Positions 27,567 through 41,173 of a stretch of DNA of 64,000 bases are shown one piece after another; positions within the stretch are counted from its first letter, which is position 1; each line of letters opens with the position of its first letter. A program made the translations under genes and the position numbers. This stretch comes from Gymnorhina tibicen (Eukaryota; Chordata; Aves; Passeriformes; Artamidae), in assembly GCA_013399875.1 (NCBI GenBank), contig VXAZ01006779.1, positions 1,372,010 through 1,436,009 on the forward strand, written 5' to 3'. The notes under the pieces were generated by a model. It had not been told where the DNA came from. It saw only the letters and a list, made by a program, of their open reading frames with translations, and did no database searches.

Positions 27567-30500
27567 TCACAATAGAACATTGCAAAATCTATTAAAAAAA
27601 ATCAAAAAATTTCAAAACCATAATTAGAAGCTTATTGAAAACCTCACACATTTTAAAAATGCAAACATTTTCAAACTGAAATAGTTTATTTTTGTATTAA
27701 CAGGAAGTCATTCTTAACATGTTTAGTAGGGAAAAAAAATATTATTATGTAAATTTCTAATAACAAATGATGAAATACTGAGTTTCTAAAAGGCTACTTT
27801 TGAATGACAGAAACATGACCATAACTATAGTACTAACTTTCTATTGGACAAAAACTAGAAGTGTGTATATATTACAAACACTGACCTACTTCAAATTTTT
27901 CAGAATACATCTTCAGTTATTTCGGTGTTCCATCACTCTCATACAGAAAACTCTGACAAAGATTATATCACATTTATTTAGGTTGTATATTTCCACAGGA
28001 GGAATGTTGCCCTCCATTCAATGTATTTGTTCTCTCCCCTACCTCCCATCTGTGGTAACAGACTGTAATTTAATCACAGTAAGGTGCTAAGAGAGATGAA
28101 AAATTCCCCTGTAGCTTTGTTTCACCACAAAATTGCAGTGAATGTTCACTTATTCTAACAGAGAGAGGTTTGGTCATAAAACCACTTAAATGACAAAGGA
28201 AGAAAATGTGGTTTTCAGCTTTTCGCATTTCTTGTAACACTGAGGAAGTCATTCATCTCTGCTGAGATAACCAAATTTAGCTATGTGTCACCATGTATGT
28301 GATATTCCATAAATGAAAGCAATGCAGAAAATAAAACCTCTAGATACTCACTTTTTAATACAATTTTCAGTCTGTAGATTGCTCAAGAGATGAAGACTGC
28401 ATTGCAATGTGAAGATGGATCCTTCTCCAGGATACCCAGAGGTCTAAGGAACATACAAATCTAAATGAGAACAGTTTGAATATATAACTACAGAAATACA
28501 AACTGGAAAAGATTACAGGGAGCTATTTGCCCCTTTAATGCTGTTCAAAGCCAAAGTGCTGCATTAGGTGAAGCTGACTTCTGGGAAGCTGATGAGAAAA
28601 TTGCCCTGACACTAGGAATGAAAATCCCCACCATACTGATCTAAAGGAGTTTCAATCAAAGTTACTTAAACATGCATACAGAAGTATATGACATCTGCAA
28701 TCTTAAAATTTTTCATAGACCCTGGGTTTTTTTTGTTTCAGTCCCTTGTAATTTTCAATGATGTCAAACTATACCCAAGAAATATGTAGGATGTTAGTGT
28801 TACTGCATGAAGTCTGCTTTCCAGTAGTTGAACAAGTCACTTTACAATGCTCACTAAGTCACTGGTTTTTTGCCTGTTGATGAAAGATACTGTGTAAATG
28901 TTTTTAGTTTTTTTGAGCAAGTACACAGTCATCACAGAATAGGCAGCAAAGTAAATTTTGGATATACGACAACAGTAAGTTCAGAAATTCAATGTATTTT
29001 CAGATCAGGTAACTTTCAAGTACCATTCAACATTACCGGATACAGGCAAATTATTATTTTTTGAAAGCAAGATCACTGTATCACCTTCAGTAAAACATTG
29101 TTAGAGTCTCACCTGATAACTAAAAAAAGATTGACTATGTGAAACTGTTATCTCATTTGAAGTACACGGTTTTAACTCCTCTTTGTCACTCAAACATCTG
29201 CCTTAGTAGATATGAAGATGTAGGTGGCAATACAGAATATTTGTATGATAGTTGCATTAGACCTAAATCTACTGGCCTCAGAAACACTTGCAATGGGTAT
29301 CTAATTTTTCAATGTTGTCATTTATAAATTTTAAAGTTGTCAATCATGACTTATGTTACATTTAAAATATATTATTTTTAGTTTGCATTCATTTACAAAG
29401 ATTAATACCTGAAATCTGCTATTTGCCAAAGGCAGCTAAGAAGGCAACATAAACTGAAACTATTCCTAGACTGTTTAAACAAAGCTCTCTCCTCCGAAGT
29501 AGTCTCAGTTTCACAGTAACAGGAAGCAATAGTGTTAGTCATGTCCCATTGCCGCATATCAAGTTAGGCCTTTGAGGTATAATGAGACAAACTCACACTG
29601 AAAATTAATATACTGTGAGGTGTCATTTAAATGGAATGAATAAATAAATATAAAAAACTTAGGAAGAAAACTCCATTGCCATTCACATGATCTTGGTTCT
29701 TTTCCAAAGAATTTCTAAAGTTTTTACGATTTCAGTAATATCCTGAAAAAGGAGTAACTACAGAAAAGGACTTCAAATATCTGTGAGCTATTTGGCACAT
29801 CTTATTATATGTAACGAGAAAAAAAAAGTCAGCTGCTTTTCTGGTTTAATCTATCAAAACCTCAAAATTCCACTCTTCAAGACAGTTTTTAAGAAGAAAA
29901 CAAATGAATAAATTAACATTACCCAGAAAAGGGACTGTATTATAGCAGTAGTACAGTGAGACGGTGATTTGGTTCCCCTTCTTTTGAAACCTAAGATAGG
30001 CCACACTGAACAAATTATTACTGAGAAGATTTTTCGCCCTGACTTAACCTTTTCAAAGTATAATTTTATATAATTTAGTTTGTGCATTTCCACACCTTCT
30101 CTTTACTCAACTTTTTGACCTTACCTACACACCTCATTCCTTTTTACTTTGGTTAAGCCCTCCATTTATTTTTTGACTCCTCTAATTTCTGACTTCTTTT
30201 ACAATATTGCAAAGAATCACTAGTGCTATATTTGATTACTTATTCAAACATTACCTGTCCTGTTTCCATCAGGTCTTGCACTTATTCTCTGTATTCAGCT
30301 AGTTTTAGAACTCCCCTATTTGAAGTCCCATTCATCCATCTCTAACTTACTTGCACACACTATTGTGCCCAGGCATATAGGTGGTCTCATGATGTCAGAA
30401 TTTGAGGTGAAATTAAATCAGTTTACATGGAAAATACACATGGCAAATAAACAGGACTGATTTACACTGTTTTATATCACAACTGTCCCTTCTGATATTA

Positions 30501-32604
30501 TCATTGTCAGATATAGAAAGGCATACTACAAATTCAGTACACACTCACAAACTTATTTAGTATATCAGTCACATCCTATACAGCATATTTACTTTCCCTT
30601 TATTTCCATGTGATCAGGCCACTTTATGATGGTTATTAACAAGTGCTATTTTTAGCAGTTCTTTTTGTTGTTCTAGATTGCTCAGAGTTACACTGCAACT
30701 TTTTAGCATGATATTGCTTTGCCTTCAGAGAATAAGGCAGATTTGTGAAGGCAAATATGTCTCTGCTACAAGACATCTTGAGGCAGACTGCAGCAAGAGC
30801 TGCCTCTCTTCTGAGCCTTATGCAAACTCTTCAAGGACCTGATGCATTTAAAAAATGCAACCTATAAATCCTTTTGTAACACACCAAAATGGTAAGGTTA
30901 CCTAGCTACTTGATATACATGTGTTTGTATAGCTGATGCTTCCCTTTTCTGGGAAGAAACCTGGCTACAAGACTACAGAAAGAAGCCAGGGAGTAACAGA
31001 ACATTCTCACACTGTGGGCATCCAAAACAGAGTGATCCAAATTGGAAAAGGAAATAAAATAGTAAGACAAAAGAAGGAAAGTACTTTTTAGGGGTTCGAA
31101 ATGAGCCATTTTCCAGGCAGAAGAGTATACTGGTGTGTTCCTTTCAGTAAGTGTGACAAATGTCTACTCTTGTTAAAAAATGTGCCTGTGGCACACTTAC
31201 ATGTTGGCATTGATGAAGGAGAACTTCAGTGGGTATTGATTGAGATGTGGACCCATACTAAATAAAAACAGATAAGCTTGTTCACATAAAATACAGTTTA
31301 AGGCTTGGAAATGTAACAGCAGCAGTTTTAAATAATCAGTGAATCAAGAAATGCAAAAGAGCATGCCCACATCCTACTCACACAAGATCAGGGCACAAAA
31401 GGAACTGGTCTGCATGACAGGGAGCCCTCATTTGGATAATTAGGCAATCAGAAACTCAGAGCACATCACAGAGGGCACCTGCTTTGAAATTTAGACTTGG
31501 CCCTTATAAGAAGAGAGTCCATGGAGTCATTATTTTGACAGTTTCCTCATCTGACAGATCTTCTCTTCTATCTTTTCCCAGAAGAACTCCTTTGAACCAG
31601 TAGATTGACATGGCAACAATACAAAGTACTGGCCAAATTTCAAGAGTTATACCAACCTGTGTAAGGAATATACATTCTTTTCTCTGTAACCTATGTCTGT
31701 GTCTGTTTTTTGATCCGTGCAATGAAGCACTGTGGTGCTATATGTGCCAAACTAGTGTATCCTGGATGACCAGAAGCCTTGCTTTGTATTAGTTTTAATC
31801 ACAGGCACACATTACTTACCTGTTTGTCATGGACAGCTTCCTTCACATTTCATTATCTCCTGCAACCTCAAAATCACTGAAAGCCACATTTCACTGACTA
31901 TTCAGAGCCTACTAATAGATTGTCAAACTAAGGACAGAAACAATAATAAGAGTCAGTCTGCCCACTCCTCCACACCAGTGTTTACATATTTTTTCTGAAA
32001 GAATCAAACACACAAAAAGCCCAAAGTAGAAGTCTGTAAAGTCTTAAAAATAGACCTTCTTTTACAAAAGTTAGAGATGCAATGCTTTTCATTCAGTATA
32101 CTTGAAATACACTTCAATGAAATACCTGATTTTCTGCAACGAACAGTCTATTTAATACTGTGACTTAAGTGCAGCATCTCTTCAAACTTTCCTCCTTGAA
32201 GCAACCTGGTTTCTATGTCATGGCATCCTGTAATCCTCCAACAGACTGAGTGTCTCACCTGAAGTGCAGTCTTCTGCCAACTAAAAACACTCCTCCACTG
32301 TTGTTTTGTAGGCCTCAAACAAAACTTTTCTGTGTGTCCATTTTAAAAGAATGAGTAGTTTAAAGGATAAAATTTAAACTCTTGAACTCTCATGTGCTAT
32401 ACACAGTGCTAGCAAACTTTGAAAAACTTGTAGACAAGGAATTTTTGGCTTCAAAGTCCATATACCGTGGAAGACACACTGTTTCCAGAGAATAATAAAA
32501 AACAGGAAGATAAACCCTGGACATATTGAGGTTCCAGATCAGTGCAAAACTTCTGAGAAACTGTATGTACAAAAGTGTCTTAAGTGTGGGACTACCCAAA
32601 ATCA
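27567..32604. other. Unique AT-rich sequence, no gene seen
   Basis: No repeat family or protein is recognised. Reading frames reach about 96 codons and show no known domain. Confidence 0.55.
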
Positions 32605-33305
32605 GAATCATAGAAAGGTTTTGGTTGGAAGGGATCTTAAGGATCAAGAAGTTCCAAACCACTTGCCATGGGCAGGGACACCTTTCACTAGACCAGGTTT
32701 CTCAAAGACCCCCCAGCCTGAATTTGAACATTTCTAGGAATGGAGCATCCACAATCTCTCTGGGCAACTTGTTCTACTGTCACTACCCTCACAGGAAAGA
32801 ATTTCTTACTAATACTGAACATAAACCTACCCTCTTTCAGATTAAAGCCATTCCCCCTTGTCCTATCACTACATACTCTTGTAAAATGTCCCTCTCCACC
32901 TTTCTTGTAGGCTCCCTTTAGGTGCTGGAAGGTTCTAAGTCCTCCCCAGAGCCTTCTCTTCTCCAGGCTGTACAACTCCATCTCTCTCAGCCTACCCTCA
33001 TAGGAGAGGTGCTTTGGCCCTTTGATCATCTTTGTGGCCCTCCTCTGCATGCAGTCCAACAGGTCCATGACCACATATTTTGGCCCCCAGAGTTGGATGC
33101 AGCAGTCCAGGTCTCATAAGAGAAGAGTACAGGGGCAGAACCAGCTCCATGAACCTGCTGGCTATGCTTCCTTTAATGCAGCCCAGGATACAGTTGTCTC
33201 TGTGGGCTGCAAGCGAATATTGCCAGTTCATGTACAGCTTTTCATCCACGAGATTGCCCAAGTCCTTCTGCACAGGGCTGCTCTCAATCCATTCTCTGTT
33301 CAGAA
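32605..33305 (-). mobile_element. CR1 LINE fragment with decayed reverse-transcriptase end
   Basis: On the minus strand, 33273-32998 encodes the CR1 reverse-transcriptase C-terminal segment with DLGNLVDEKLYM, LGCIKGSIASR and LPLYSSLMRP. The following segment is in another frame at 33074-32688 (MQRRATKMIKGPKHLSYEGRLRE and on), so a frameshift lies between about 33000 and 33075. The 3' end is the CR1-type tail near 32605 (ATCATAGAAAGG on plus). It is 5'-truncated and non-functional. Confidence 0.9.
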
Positions 33306-34294
33306 GGTGTCAGGTACAACAGAGCATCTGCCCCATGAACTCCTTTATCACCTGTGTCAGGAAAATCCTCATAAGGCCCAAAGGCTTACAAACACAAGGT
33401 TACTTCCATTTTTCTGACGGTCTCATAGATTACTTCCTAATCAGGTGATCTTGCAGCCTTGCACATTAGTCTACCCTTTAACTCCAAGCCATCAGTTCTT
33501 GTCTGGCTCATCACCAGTTCCCAGGCAGAACCCCATGCATTCCAGCTTATCCCTCACACAAACACCAACCAAAGTTACTTCAGTTACTGTGAAAGCAGAG
33601 CACACATACATACATATACATAACACAAATACATCTGCATTGTTCTTCAAAAAAATACAAAATTTTAATAAATTTGTGCATTTAGACTTCAACAGATAAA
33701 AAGTTTAGTGCATAACCCATTAACTGATATTTTTGCATTGAATGTACTTCCACAATTAATCATTCCTGAAGTGAAATACCCAATAAAAAGTCTTTCACTG
33801 AATAAGAATGTTTATAAAAAAGAGTAAATACAAGTAAAAGTCTCATTGTTCTACCCAACAGTGAATATAATTCTAAAAATATTTCAATGGCTTCCAAACT
33901 ACTGCACAAATGGCTTTACACTGAGAACCTTTATAATATCTGTAGCAGGTAGAACAACTATTCTTTCTGCACCACGAAACACTATTCAAAGCTAGTTTTC
34001 CTGCTTTGCTGGTTTTGACAAGTGGGCCATGAAAGAGATTTGCAAGACAATACACAAAATCAAGGAACTGCAGAGTTATTTCTGTATCCCTAATTACAAT
34101 GCAGAGTTGGGAAGACAAGGACTGTCGATGCTTTTCTTCACAGAACTCAACTATCTATTGATGCCTTAGGTTTTAACTTCCATATTTTTCAAATCCTGTA
34201 CTGCTTAGTATGTAACTCTGAGGTTTCTTGTAGCCTGTTAACTTCTGTTCTCTCATGCAGGTTAGACATAACAAAGCCTCTCCAAGCTTGTTCT
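33306..34294. other. Unique sequence, no gene seen
   Basis: A CA/TA-rich run lies near 33600-33622. Nothing else is recognised. The 131-codon plus-strand frame ending at 33417 is mostly the antisense of the CR1 piece. Confidence 0.55.
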
Positions 34295-34583
34295 TGAAGG
34301 ACACTCAGACTGTCCTAGGCCCAAAATGTGTAAACCAAAATCTTAGAAGGGGGGGTAAGCTTGAGGAAAATTACATCATTAACTGAAGGTTTAATTGGAG
34401 AATTAACCCTGATATGCAAATTAACCAAACTTATAAAAGCGTGAAGAACCCGTAACTCAGGGTCCATCCTGGGTGTTGCCTTTGGCCTGCCCAGGGTGTA
34501 CCTTTGAAGGCCCTTCAAATAAATACCTACCCTTATTCCTTTACTCCTGTCTAGTCTCTTTTAGGTGGCCACTTCAGGCATCA
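34295..34583 (+). mobile_element. Short solo LTR
   Basis: This short, promoter-like unit begins TGAAGGACAC and has a TATAAAAG box at about 34433. An AATAAATACC signal lies near 34519, and it closes at GGCATCA. TG and CA ends and the spacing of these signals fit a short avian ERV LTR. No target-site duplication was found, so the ends may be off by several bases. Confidence 0.65.
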
Positions 34584-36566
34584 CTATCAGCTGAAAAAAA
34601 AGCCTTATTATAGCAAAAGTCGACTGGATAATTACAAGTACCTTTAACACCACTGAATAGTAAAATATCTCATGCATATTTCATATGAAAAATATACTCA
34701 ATTATACTATTATTTCTAGTAAATCTACACAAGAAAACAAGGTCTAAATTTCAAATTAAAGTACTGATCTAAAGCACAAAACCACACTGAAACTGACATA
34801 ATGTATGGGAACTTGGTGAGGTTAACTGAGCACCCCATGCATTGAAAGCAGTTTGGCACATATTTCTTAAAGGAAAAAACAAAAAGGTTGCTCAGTTGTA
34901 CTGCCTTAACAGCCAAACATATTCCCTTTGTGCTGGCTCGTAACAGCATTATCACAAGCTTTTGTGTTTAGCTATTTCTCCAGGTAGGCCTGTGAACACC
35001 CCAAGAGATGGTACATTCTTCATGGCTGTGTAGAGTAGACAGCTGTGAACTTCTTTCTACACATAAATGTCATTGCACAAGCCTGGGTAGCTGTATTGGA
35101 GCTGTGTTGGAGAAAATCTACTGACAATTTCTAAGGTCCATTTCTGCTGCCTAGTCCCTTGCCACAAATTTGGGAAAGGAGGTAGGCAGAGCATAGCAAT
35201 GTAAGTTTCAAAGCGAAGTCGTTGAACAAAAGTCAGAAAAATGGTACAGTAAAGTTTTAGAGTCATATAGAGCAACAGAATTACAGTTATCTTAAAATGA
35301 ATGAAGGCCTTCAGCCTATAGTGAATGCACAAGTATGTTTTCATATTTGCGAGGAATAATAGTAGATTCAGAGGATGACATTATTATTATGTTCCCTACT
35401 GCACTCCAAGGTTAATGTACAATTTATACATGAACATCACTGTTCAGAAGAGATACTGCTAAGTCATTATCAATAGAATTAACTGCTATGAACAATTTTC
35501 AGAAATAAATAGACAAATAAATAGTTTCTGAAAAAAAAATTATTTTTGATGCTCATTTGTAAAGCTGATTCTATTGCCATTAATCATGAGATTTTTCCCA
35601 CTGCATGGCTATCAATGAACAGCAAAGGAGACAGAGACACTGCAAAGATGAGTGTGGATAGGTGGACCTAGGTAAAGCTGAATCTCTCCCACTAGACTTG
35701 CCTTCTTTATGAAAGGAAAAATGAAACTCTATATAAATATAAAATACTCTTTGGCTCTACACGTTGTAAAAATTTTCTTGTACTTATTCCATTTCTTCTT
35801 TGATAGTGCCATGAGTTGTTGAAAAATAAACACAACATTACAGAAAAGCAGAAAACTATTAATCCCATTTGAACACTTCGTAGTCTGCTTTTTACAGTAC
35901 TTAAAAACAGATCATCCTTTTTTCTTCACCAGAGTGCAGAAACCAATAGCAAAATTGTTTTACGAAAAAAGGATCAAGGACTTCATTCTACTAAGCTCTT
36001 GCAAATGCAAGGAGCAAGCAGAGAAGAGCTAAAGCAAAAAAAAAAAAAAAGTCCTTTGTTTCTTCAGTCTTGAAGAAATAGCAAAGCCCAAATCACTGGC
36101 TACTATGCAGTTTTTTAGGAAAATTCTCCTGCCACAGTCTTCAGATGTGTAATCCTAGTTCTTTCTTTTTGCAGTAAGAAAGGTGATTAAGACAGACCTT
36201 AATGCTGTAGTGCTCACCACAACAGTCTGGAAAAATTACTGCTCCTTTTTCATTTTGAAATGCTGCTACCTTCAGTCTCTATAGCATAAACCACAAAAGT
36301 TTTCTTAAACTTTATTGGGCGGAGAAAACGAATGGGATTTCCTCAGACCTTCTCGAGTTCTCTATCCACAGAAAATGCTGAATTGAAGTATTTTTCAATT
36401 TGGCACAATGTTTTTGTTGTTTTATTTAATGCATAAAATAGCAAGAGAATGACTAACTTTCTGAAAGAGAAGACACTCTTCAGACTGTGAACTCAGCTTG
36501 GGCTTTATTGTACCAGTTTTTGTTTCTATGAGAGTGCAACAGGACGTTTCCCATGCACGAAACAGG
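34584..36566. other. Unique AT-rich sequence, no gene seen
   Basis: A pure poly-A run of 15 lies at 36036-36050. No gene or named repeat was found. Confidence 0.55.
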
Positions 36567-37584
36567 TGTGGGTATGTGAGGTGCCTTAACCTTGGCTGGA
36601 TGCGAGGTGCACACCAAACCACTCAAGAGCTCCCTCTCCTCAACCGAAAAGGGAGAATGTAATGAAAGGCTTGTGGATCAAGACAAGAACAGGGAGAGAT
36701 CACTCACCAGTTACTGTCATGGGCAAAACTGACTTGACTTGAGGAAATTAATTGAACTTATTAGCAATCAAATGAGAACAGGATAATAGAAATATAAATA
36801 GATCTTAAAACACCTTCCCCCCACCCCTGTCTTCTTTGCAGGTTCAGCTTCACTCCTGAATCTCTCTACCTCCTTTTTCCAAGTGGTGCAGGGGGGCAGG
36901 GAATGGGGGCTGCAGTCAGTTCATCACACATTGCCTTGTATTGCCTTGTCCACTTCCCTCCCGTGGGAGACAGTCTTCCACAAACTGCTCCAGTGTGGAT
37001 CCCTTCCACCGGATAGTCCTTCAGGAATAGAATGCTCCAGTGTGGGTCCCCCAGAGGGTCACAGGTCCTGCGGAAACACCTCTTACAGCATGGGCTCCTC
37101 TCCACTGGGGCACAGGTCCTGACATGAGCATGATGCAGCACAGGCTTTCCGCAGGGTCACAGTCTCCTTCAGGTACATCCACCTGCTTCTGTGTGGAGTC
37201 CTTCACAGGCTGCAGGTGGATCTCTGCTCCCTCATGGACCTCCATGGGCTGCAGGAACACAGCTGCCTCACAAGGGTCTTCGCCATGTGCTGCAGGAGAA
37301 TCCCAGCTCCGGTGGCTGAAGCACCTCCCCCCCTCCTTCTCCACTGGTCTGGGTGTCTGCAGAGCTATTTCTCCCACATGTTCTCACTCCTCTCTTCCAG
37401 CTGCCATTGTGCAGAACTTTTTTTCTCTTCTTAAATCACAGAGGGTCTACTAGCATGTGATATAACAGGTCTGTCTTGGAGCCAGCTGGCGTTGACTTTA
37501 TTGGACAGGGGGAAACTTTTGGCATCTTCTCATAGAAGCCTGTAGCCATCTGCTATCAAAACCTTGCCATGCAAGCCCAATACA
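36567..37584 (-). mobile_element. Long ERVL-type solo LTR (same family as 44346-45429)
   Basis: On the minus strand the right end reads TGTATTGGGC, matching the start of the 44346 LTR (TGTATTGG). The left end shares a TTGGCTGGATGC stretch with other avian ERVL-type LTRs. The middle is GC-rich with repeated TCC/CAGTGTGG-like units. Frames of 91-137 codons on both strands reflect that composition. I could not find a clean target-site duplication. The left boundary may be 36567 or 36575. Confidence 0.75.
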
Positions 37585-38539
37585 GTACAAATTATTATTG
37601 TGAAAAAGTTTGATCCTGAATGCCTTACCTTGCATCCAAAAATATGTAGTCACAATGGATTGGTTAGGGCTTTGCCATTCTAAAATCTCTGGTAACTTAT
37701 GTCCCTGAACCCTCTAAGACTGAACAGGTTAATTCATGTTCATGTGCTTGTTTTATGAACAAGCACACATGGAAATGTAGAGACGATATCTCCATTCTTA
37801 TTTCAAACTATTTATGTATAAAAAGTATTTGAAGCAATAATATTAATTTTTAAAGTGCTAGCTTGATAAAAGTTACAGACCTTTTAGAGAAGTTCATCTT
37901 TAGTTCTTTGCAATTGAAGATAAACATCTGAAATGGATTTTCTTTTTGCTCCTTCAAATTTGGTTTGAAGAACCTCTGTTTAAATATCCTGACATAAGAG
38001 AAAATTGTGCCAAGCTATGCTGAGAAAGCACAGGTTGTCCAATATTCATTGCTGCTAGTTTATGCACACTACAGCATCAATTCTACTTCATTGTAGTAGA
38101 ATGTTAATGACAACTGCTACAGCTGCAGAGATGTTGAAATTAAATGGCCTGTAGTAGGATTCAGACCCTCTAAAGGAGTCAGTTCTACTGACAGAACTAT
38201 TTCTTGCTTTAGAAAACTGACATGCTATAGAAGTCTGGCTAACAAATTTTTTTAACTGATCTATTTATTAAAAGTAGTCCTTCTGCTGAGCTTTACCTGC
38301 TGTAGAGAAGAAAGGTTTAAGCTCCCTCTAATTTATTAAGGTACCATCCCTTGTACCAGCATTTTATTGCTATTTCCTATAATGGTCAGTCTTGTGAAAT
38401 AAGATAATTTATTTTTTTGGCTACCCTGAAAATGCTATTTGAAATCCTTTAGTTAAATGATCCCACAGCATTCCCACAGCATTCTTCTGGTGAAAATGCC
38501 TGCTCATACATTAGAGAGGTGTACTCTTCAATGGGTAGA
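37585..38539. other. Unique AT-rich sequence, no gene seen
   Basis: The unit TCCCACAGCAT is doubled at 38461-38482. Nothing else stands out. Confidence 0.55.
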
Positions 38540-38704
38540 AAATCTAGCTGGATGGCCAGGCACAGTGAAGTGCTGGTGAACGGAGTTAAACCCATTTGTG
38601 GCCATCACAAGTGGTGTTACTTAGGGCTCAGTACTGGGGCCAGCCCTGTTTAATATCTTTATCAATGCTATGAATGAGAGCATCAAGTGCACCCTCGGTA
38701 AGAC
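38540..38704 (+). mobile_element. CR1 LINE fragment, reverse-transcriptase region
   Basis: The segment with AGCTGGATGGCCAGGC, GGGCTCAGTACTGGG and AGTGCACCCTCGGTAAG is the conserved middle of the CR1 reverse transcriptase in coding orientation. Frames are broken. It is internal to CR1 and truncated on both sides, so it is an old fragment. Confidence 0.75.
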
Positions 38705-39346
38705 AAACATGTGCATCTAAAAAATACAAGTGTTTACAGCTACCCTATTTCAAAATTATCATGTTAATATTTACCTCCTGAAATAGCTGAAAATAACCCT
38801 TTGGACACAACTGAAAGTGTTAGACTCTTTCATTTTATATATACATAATATTCTTTATCATTATCTTAAGTTGAATGAAAGTATAATTTAAATGTGCACA
38901 GAAGGACACTTACAAGCTGAATTACAGAATAGAACACTCATCAGTTAAGAATGCTACTTGAAATTATTCCCCTAAAATAATATGCACCGTGAACTGTTAA
39001 CACTTGAGACTTTAGATTATTTTGCCTTTTTACTAAAAAAATAAAAGTAGGTATATTCACAAGTCTGGTAACAGCCTAAGGGAAGAATTTTTTCTTTTTC
39101 TCTCTGCTTCTTGAGTCTGTAACAAAAGAATAAGATATGACAGAAAGACTGAAATCTGTGTGGAAATAGACTACATAAAATAGCACAGAATGAAATGTGC
39201 AATTGCTTAACATGAGGCCTTCTTTCAGAAAATTTATTAAGACAACAACCAGAACTTTTTGTTAGTCTCACTAAATGTCATTTATGACTAAAGAGTAAAG
39301 ATACAGATGAAACCTCATTTTAACAGAGCAAGACAATGTCATCTAT
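38705..39346. other. Unique AT-rich sequence, no gene seen
   Basis: No repeat or gene was recognised up to the target-site duplication of the nested LTR. Confidence 0.55.
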
Positions 39347-39614
39347 ACAATCGTCACGGCTTAACCCCAGCCAGCAAACAAACCCCATGGAGCTGCTTGC
39401 TCACTCCCCACCAGCTGTGTGGGAGAAAAATTCAGAAGGATAAAGGTGAGAAAACTCATGGGTTGAGATAAAGACACTTTAAAAAGTAAAGCAAAAGCCA
39501 CACACGCAAGCCTAGCAAAACAAGGAATTTATTCACCCCTTCCTATGGGCAGACAGGTGTTCAGCCATCTCCAGGAAAGCTGGGCCCCATCACACACAGC
39601 TGTGATTCAGGAAG

Positions 39615-40452
39615 TGTCAGAAAATGAAAATAGGTCATGCCTCAAACACTGATATACAGTTTTAAAGAAGCTACAACCACAGAAACCTTCTTGAAGAACT
39701 TTGGACTGTAAGTCAAACTACTGAGATTAGATAAAGGCAAAACCCATTCTTTCATCAACCTCAGGCCCAGGGAGAAACAAACAAGTAAACAAAGAAAAGA
39801 ATGTGAGCCAAACCCAGCAGCTGTGGTAAAATTCATCCCTAGCTGAGTTTGGGGTGGGGGAGACCACAGCCCACAGAAGCCAGGTTTACACAGACTGCCC
39901 CCCAAAATGAGGCAGGGGGGGAGAAGATTTCGGGTGTAACCTCTGCTCAGAGGCAGTGAACACCCATCCTCCCTTTTACACAAACCAGCCCAGCTGTGAA
40001 ACCCCCCCAACCCCACAGGCTACATCCATGGGACATCCACGTGAGAGGCTTTGCCCCACAGGACTGCAGTGATGCAACAGACCCAGAGTCTGCTCCAAGA
40101 GACTGCCCCCCTCCCCCAGGGGGACATGCCTGGACATGCCTGCCTAGCCTGAGTGTATATTAACCCATGGGATTCTATGCCTCTCAGGGGGACCTTCACC
40201 ACCAAGAAGACCAGCTGGAGAGGATCAACGGAACATTGTTGGGATCCGTGGAGTGGTGATATTTTCCTTATTCTGTCCCTGTCACTCTCTTTCTGTCCAT
40301 ACCACCTATTTTATACTTCTTTCTTTCTTTCTCTCTCTCTCTCTCATATTTACCATCAAATAAAACCCTTACTATTGACTGGCATATAGTCTTGTTTGCA
40401 CCTTAATTCGGGCAGAAGTATTTCTAAGATCCTCAATAATTGGATCTTAACA
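39615..40452 (+). mobile_element. Solo LTR inserted in the ERVL LTR
   Basis: The LTR begins TGTCAGAAAATG and ends GATCTTAACA. Perfect GGAAG repeats flank it at 39610-39614 and 40453-40457. A TATA-like GTATATTAAC lies near 40156, and an AAATAAAACCC signal near 40360 sets the plus orientation. A CT-rich microsatellite occupies about 40316-40346. A decayed piece of the same 3' end occurs at 54930-55066. The frame at 39642-40016 on the minus strand has no protein likeness. Confidence 0.88.
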
Positions 40453-40518
40453 GGAAGGCAAACATCATCACCCCATACACCGCCACTTCCTTCCTCTCCG
40501 CCAGCTTTAGTTTTTTAT

Positions 40519-41173
40519 CACTTTCCTCAAGCCCCAAATTGGGCACCAAAATTATTTGTTGTCCTGGTTTAAGACAAATTGGAGGAAACATCTTCTGATA
40601 GAAAGAAGGTTTCAGCTGCCCCTCCCCCACCAGGTTCAGGAAAAAAAAATTCCTTGGAGGAAAGTGAAAAAAAAGTTATTTATTTAACAAGCAGGGTGCA
40701 CGCAGGTACCAAAAAACAGGAACGAATAATGTTAAGTAATAAAACCTCTCGCTGTGGAGAAAACCTGGAGTTCTTTGTAGGTGATGGCTCTGCTCTCTCT
40801 GGAGCTGGGGTGTGGCTGGGGCCCCCCTGGGCCGCGTTGTAAGGCCTCCCCGTGATGTTCTGGTGTTGCTGAACAGTCCAGAAGAGAAGAAGAAGAAGCC
40901 AAAGTCCCAAGAAAACCTTTTTCCTCAGCTAATGAATAGATCTAGCTAAAAAGCAGAGGAATGTAACTCTCTTCCCTGCTGCAGAAGCTGAGAGCTGGGG
41001 AGTGAGCAAACAAGTTATCTCTGTTTTGAACACAGGCCATTGAAGGAATTCCACCAGCTTCCCCCTCCCTCCCCCCTGCCCCCGGCCCTTGAAGGAACAG
41101 AAAGGCACAGGATTAATGTCTGGGCATAGAGCACATGATACGGGATACAGCATCATACAGTCACCCCAAGACA
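40519..41173 (-). mobile_element. Truncated provirus: 5' LTR plus primer-binding site
   Basis: On the minus strand an LTR runs from about 41173 (TGTCTTGGGG) to about 40557 (CAGGACAACA) with an AATAAATAA signal near 40676. Just beyond its end lies TGGTGCCCAATTTGGGG, shaped like a retroviral primer-binding site. Only about 35 further bases of leader follow before the host ERVL LTR resumes. Gag, pol, env and the second LTR are absent, so this is the 5' end of a provirus that lost the rest. The left boundary is approximate and no duplication was found. Confidence 0.7.
40531..40550 (-). promoter_or_regulatory. Primer-binding-site-like sequence
   Basis: Read on the minus strand this is TTTGGTGCCCAATTTGGGGC, starting about 7 bp after the LTR end. 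Retroviral primer-binding sites begin TGG and match a tRNA 3' end. The TGGTGCCCAA...GGGG layout fits, though I cannot assign the tRNA. Confidence 0.65.

Noticed and set aside
32526..33448. Plus-strand frames of 122-131 codons
   Set aside because: They are the antisense of the CR1 reverse-transcriptase fragment at 32605-33305.
37040..37453. 137-codon plus-strand frame and its antisense partners
   Set aside because: It lies inside the LTR at 36567-37584 and is antisense to the LTR; GC composition explains its length.
39642..40016. 124-codon minus-strand frame with a start like a small secreted protein
   Set aside because: It lies within the solo LTR 39615-40452, antisense to it, and has no family likeness.
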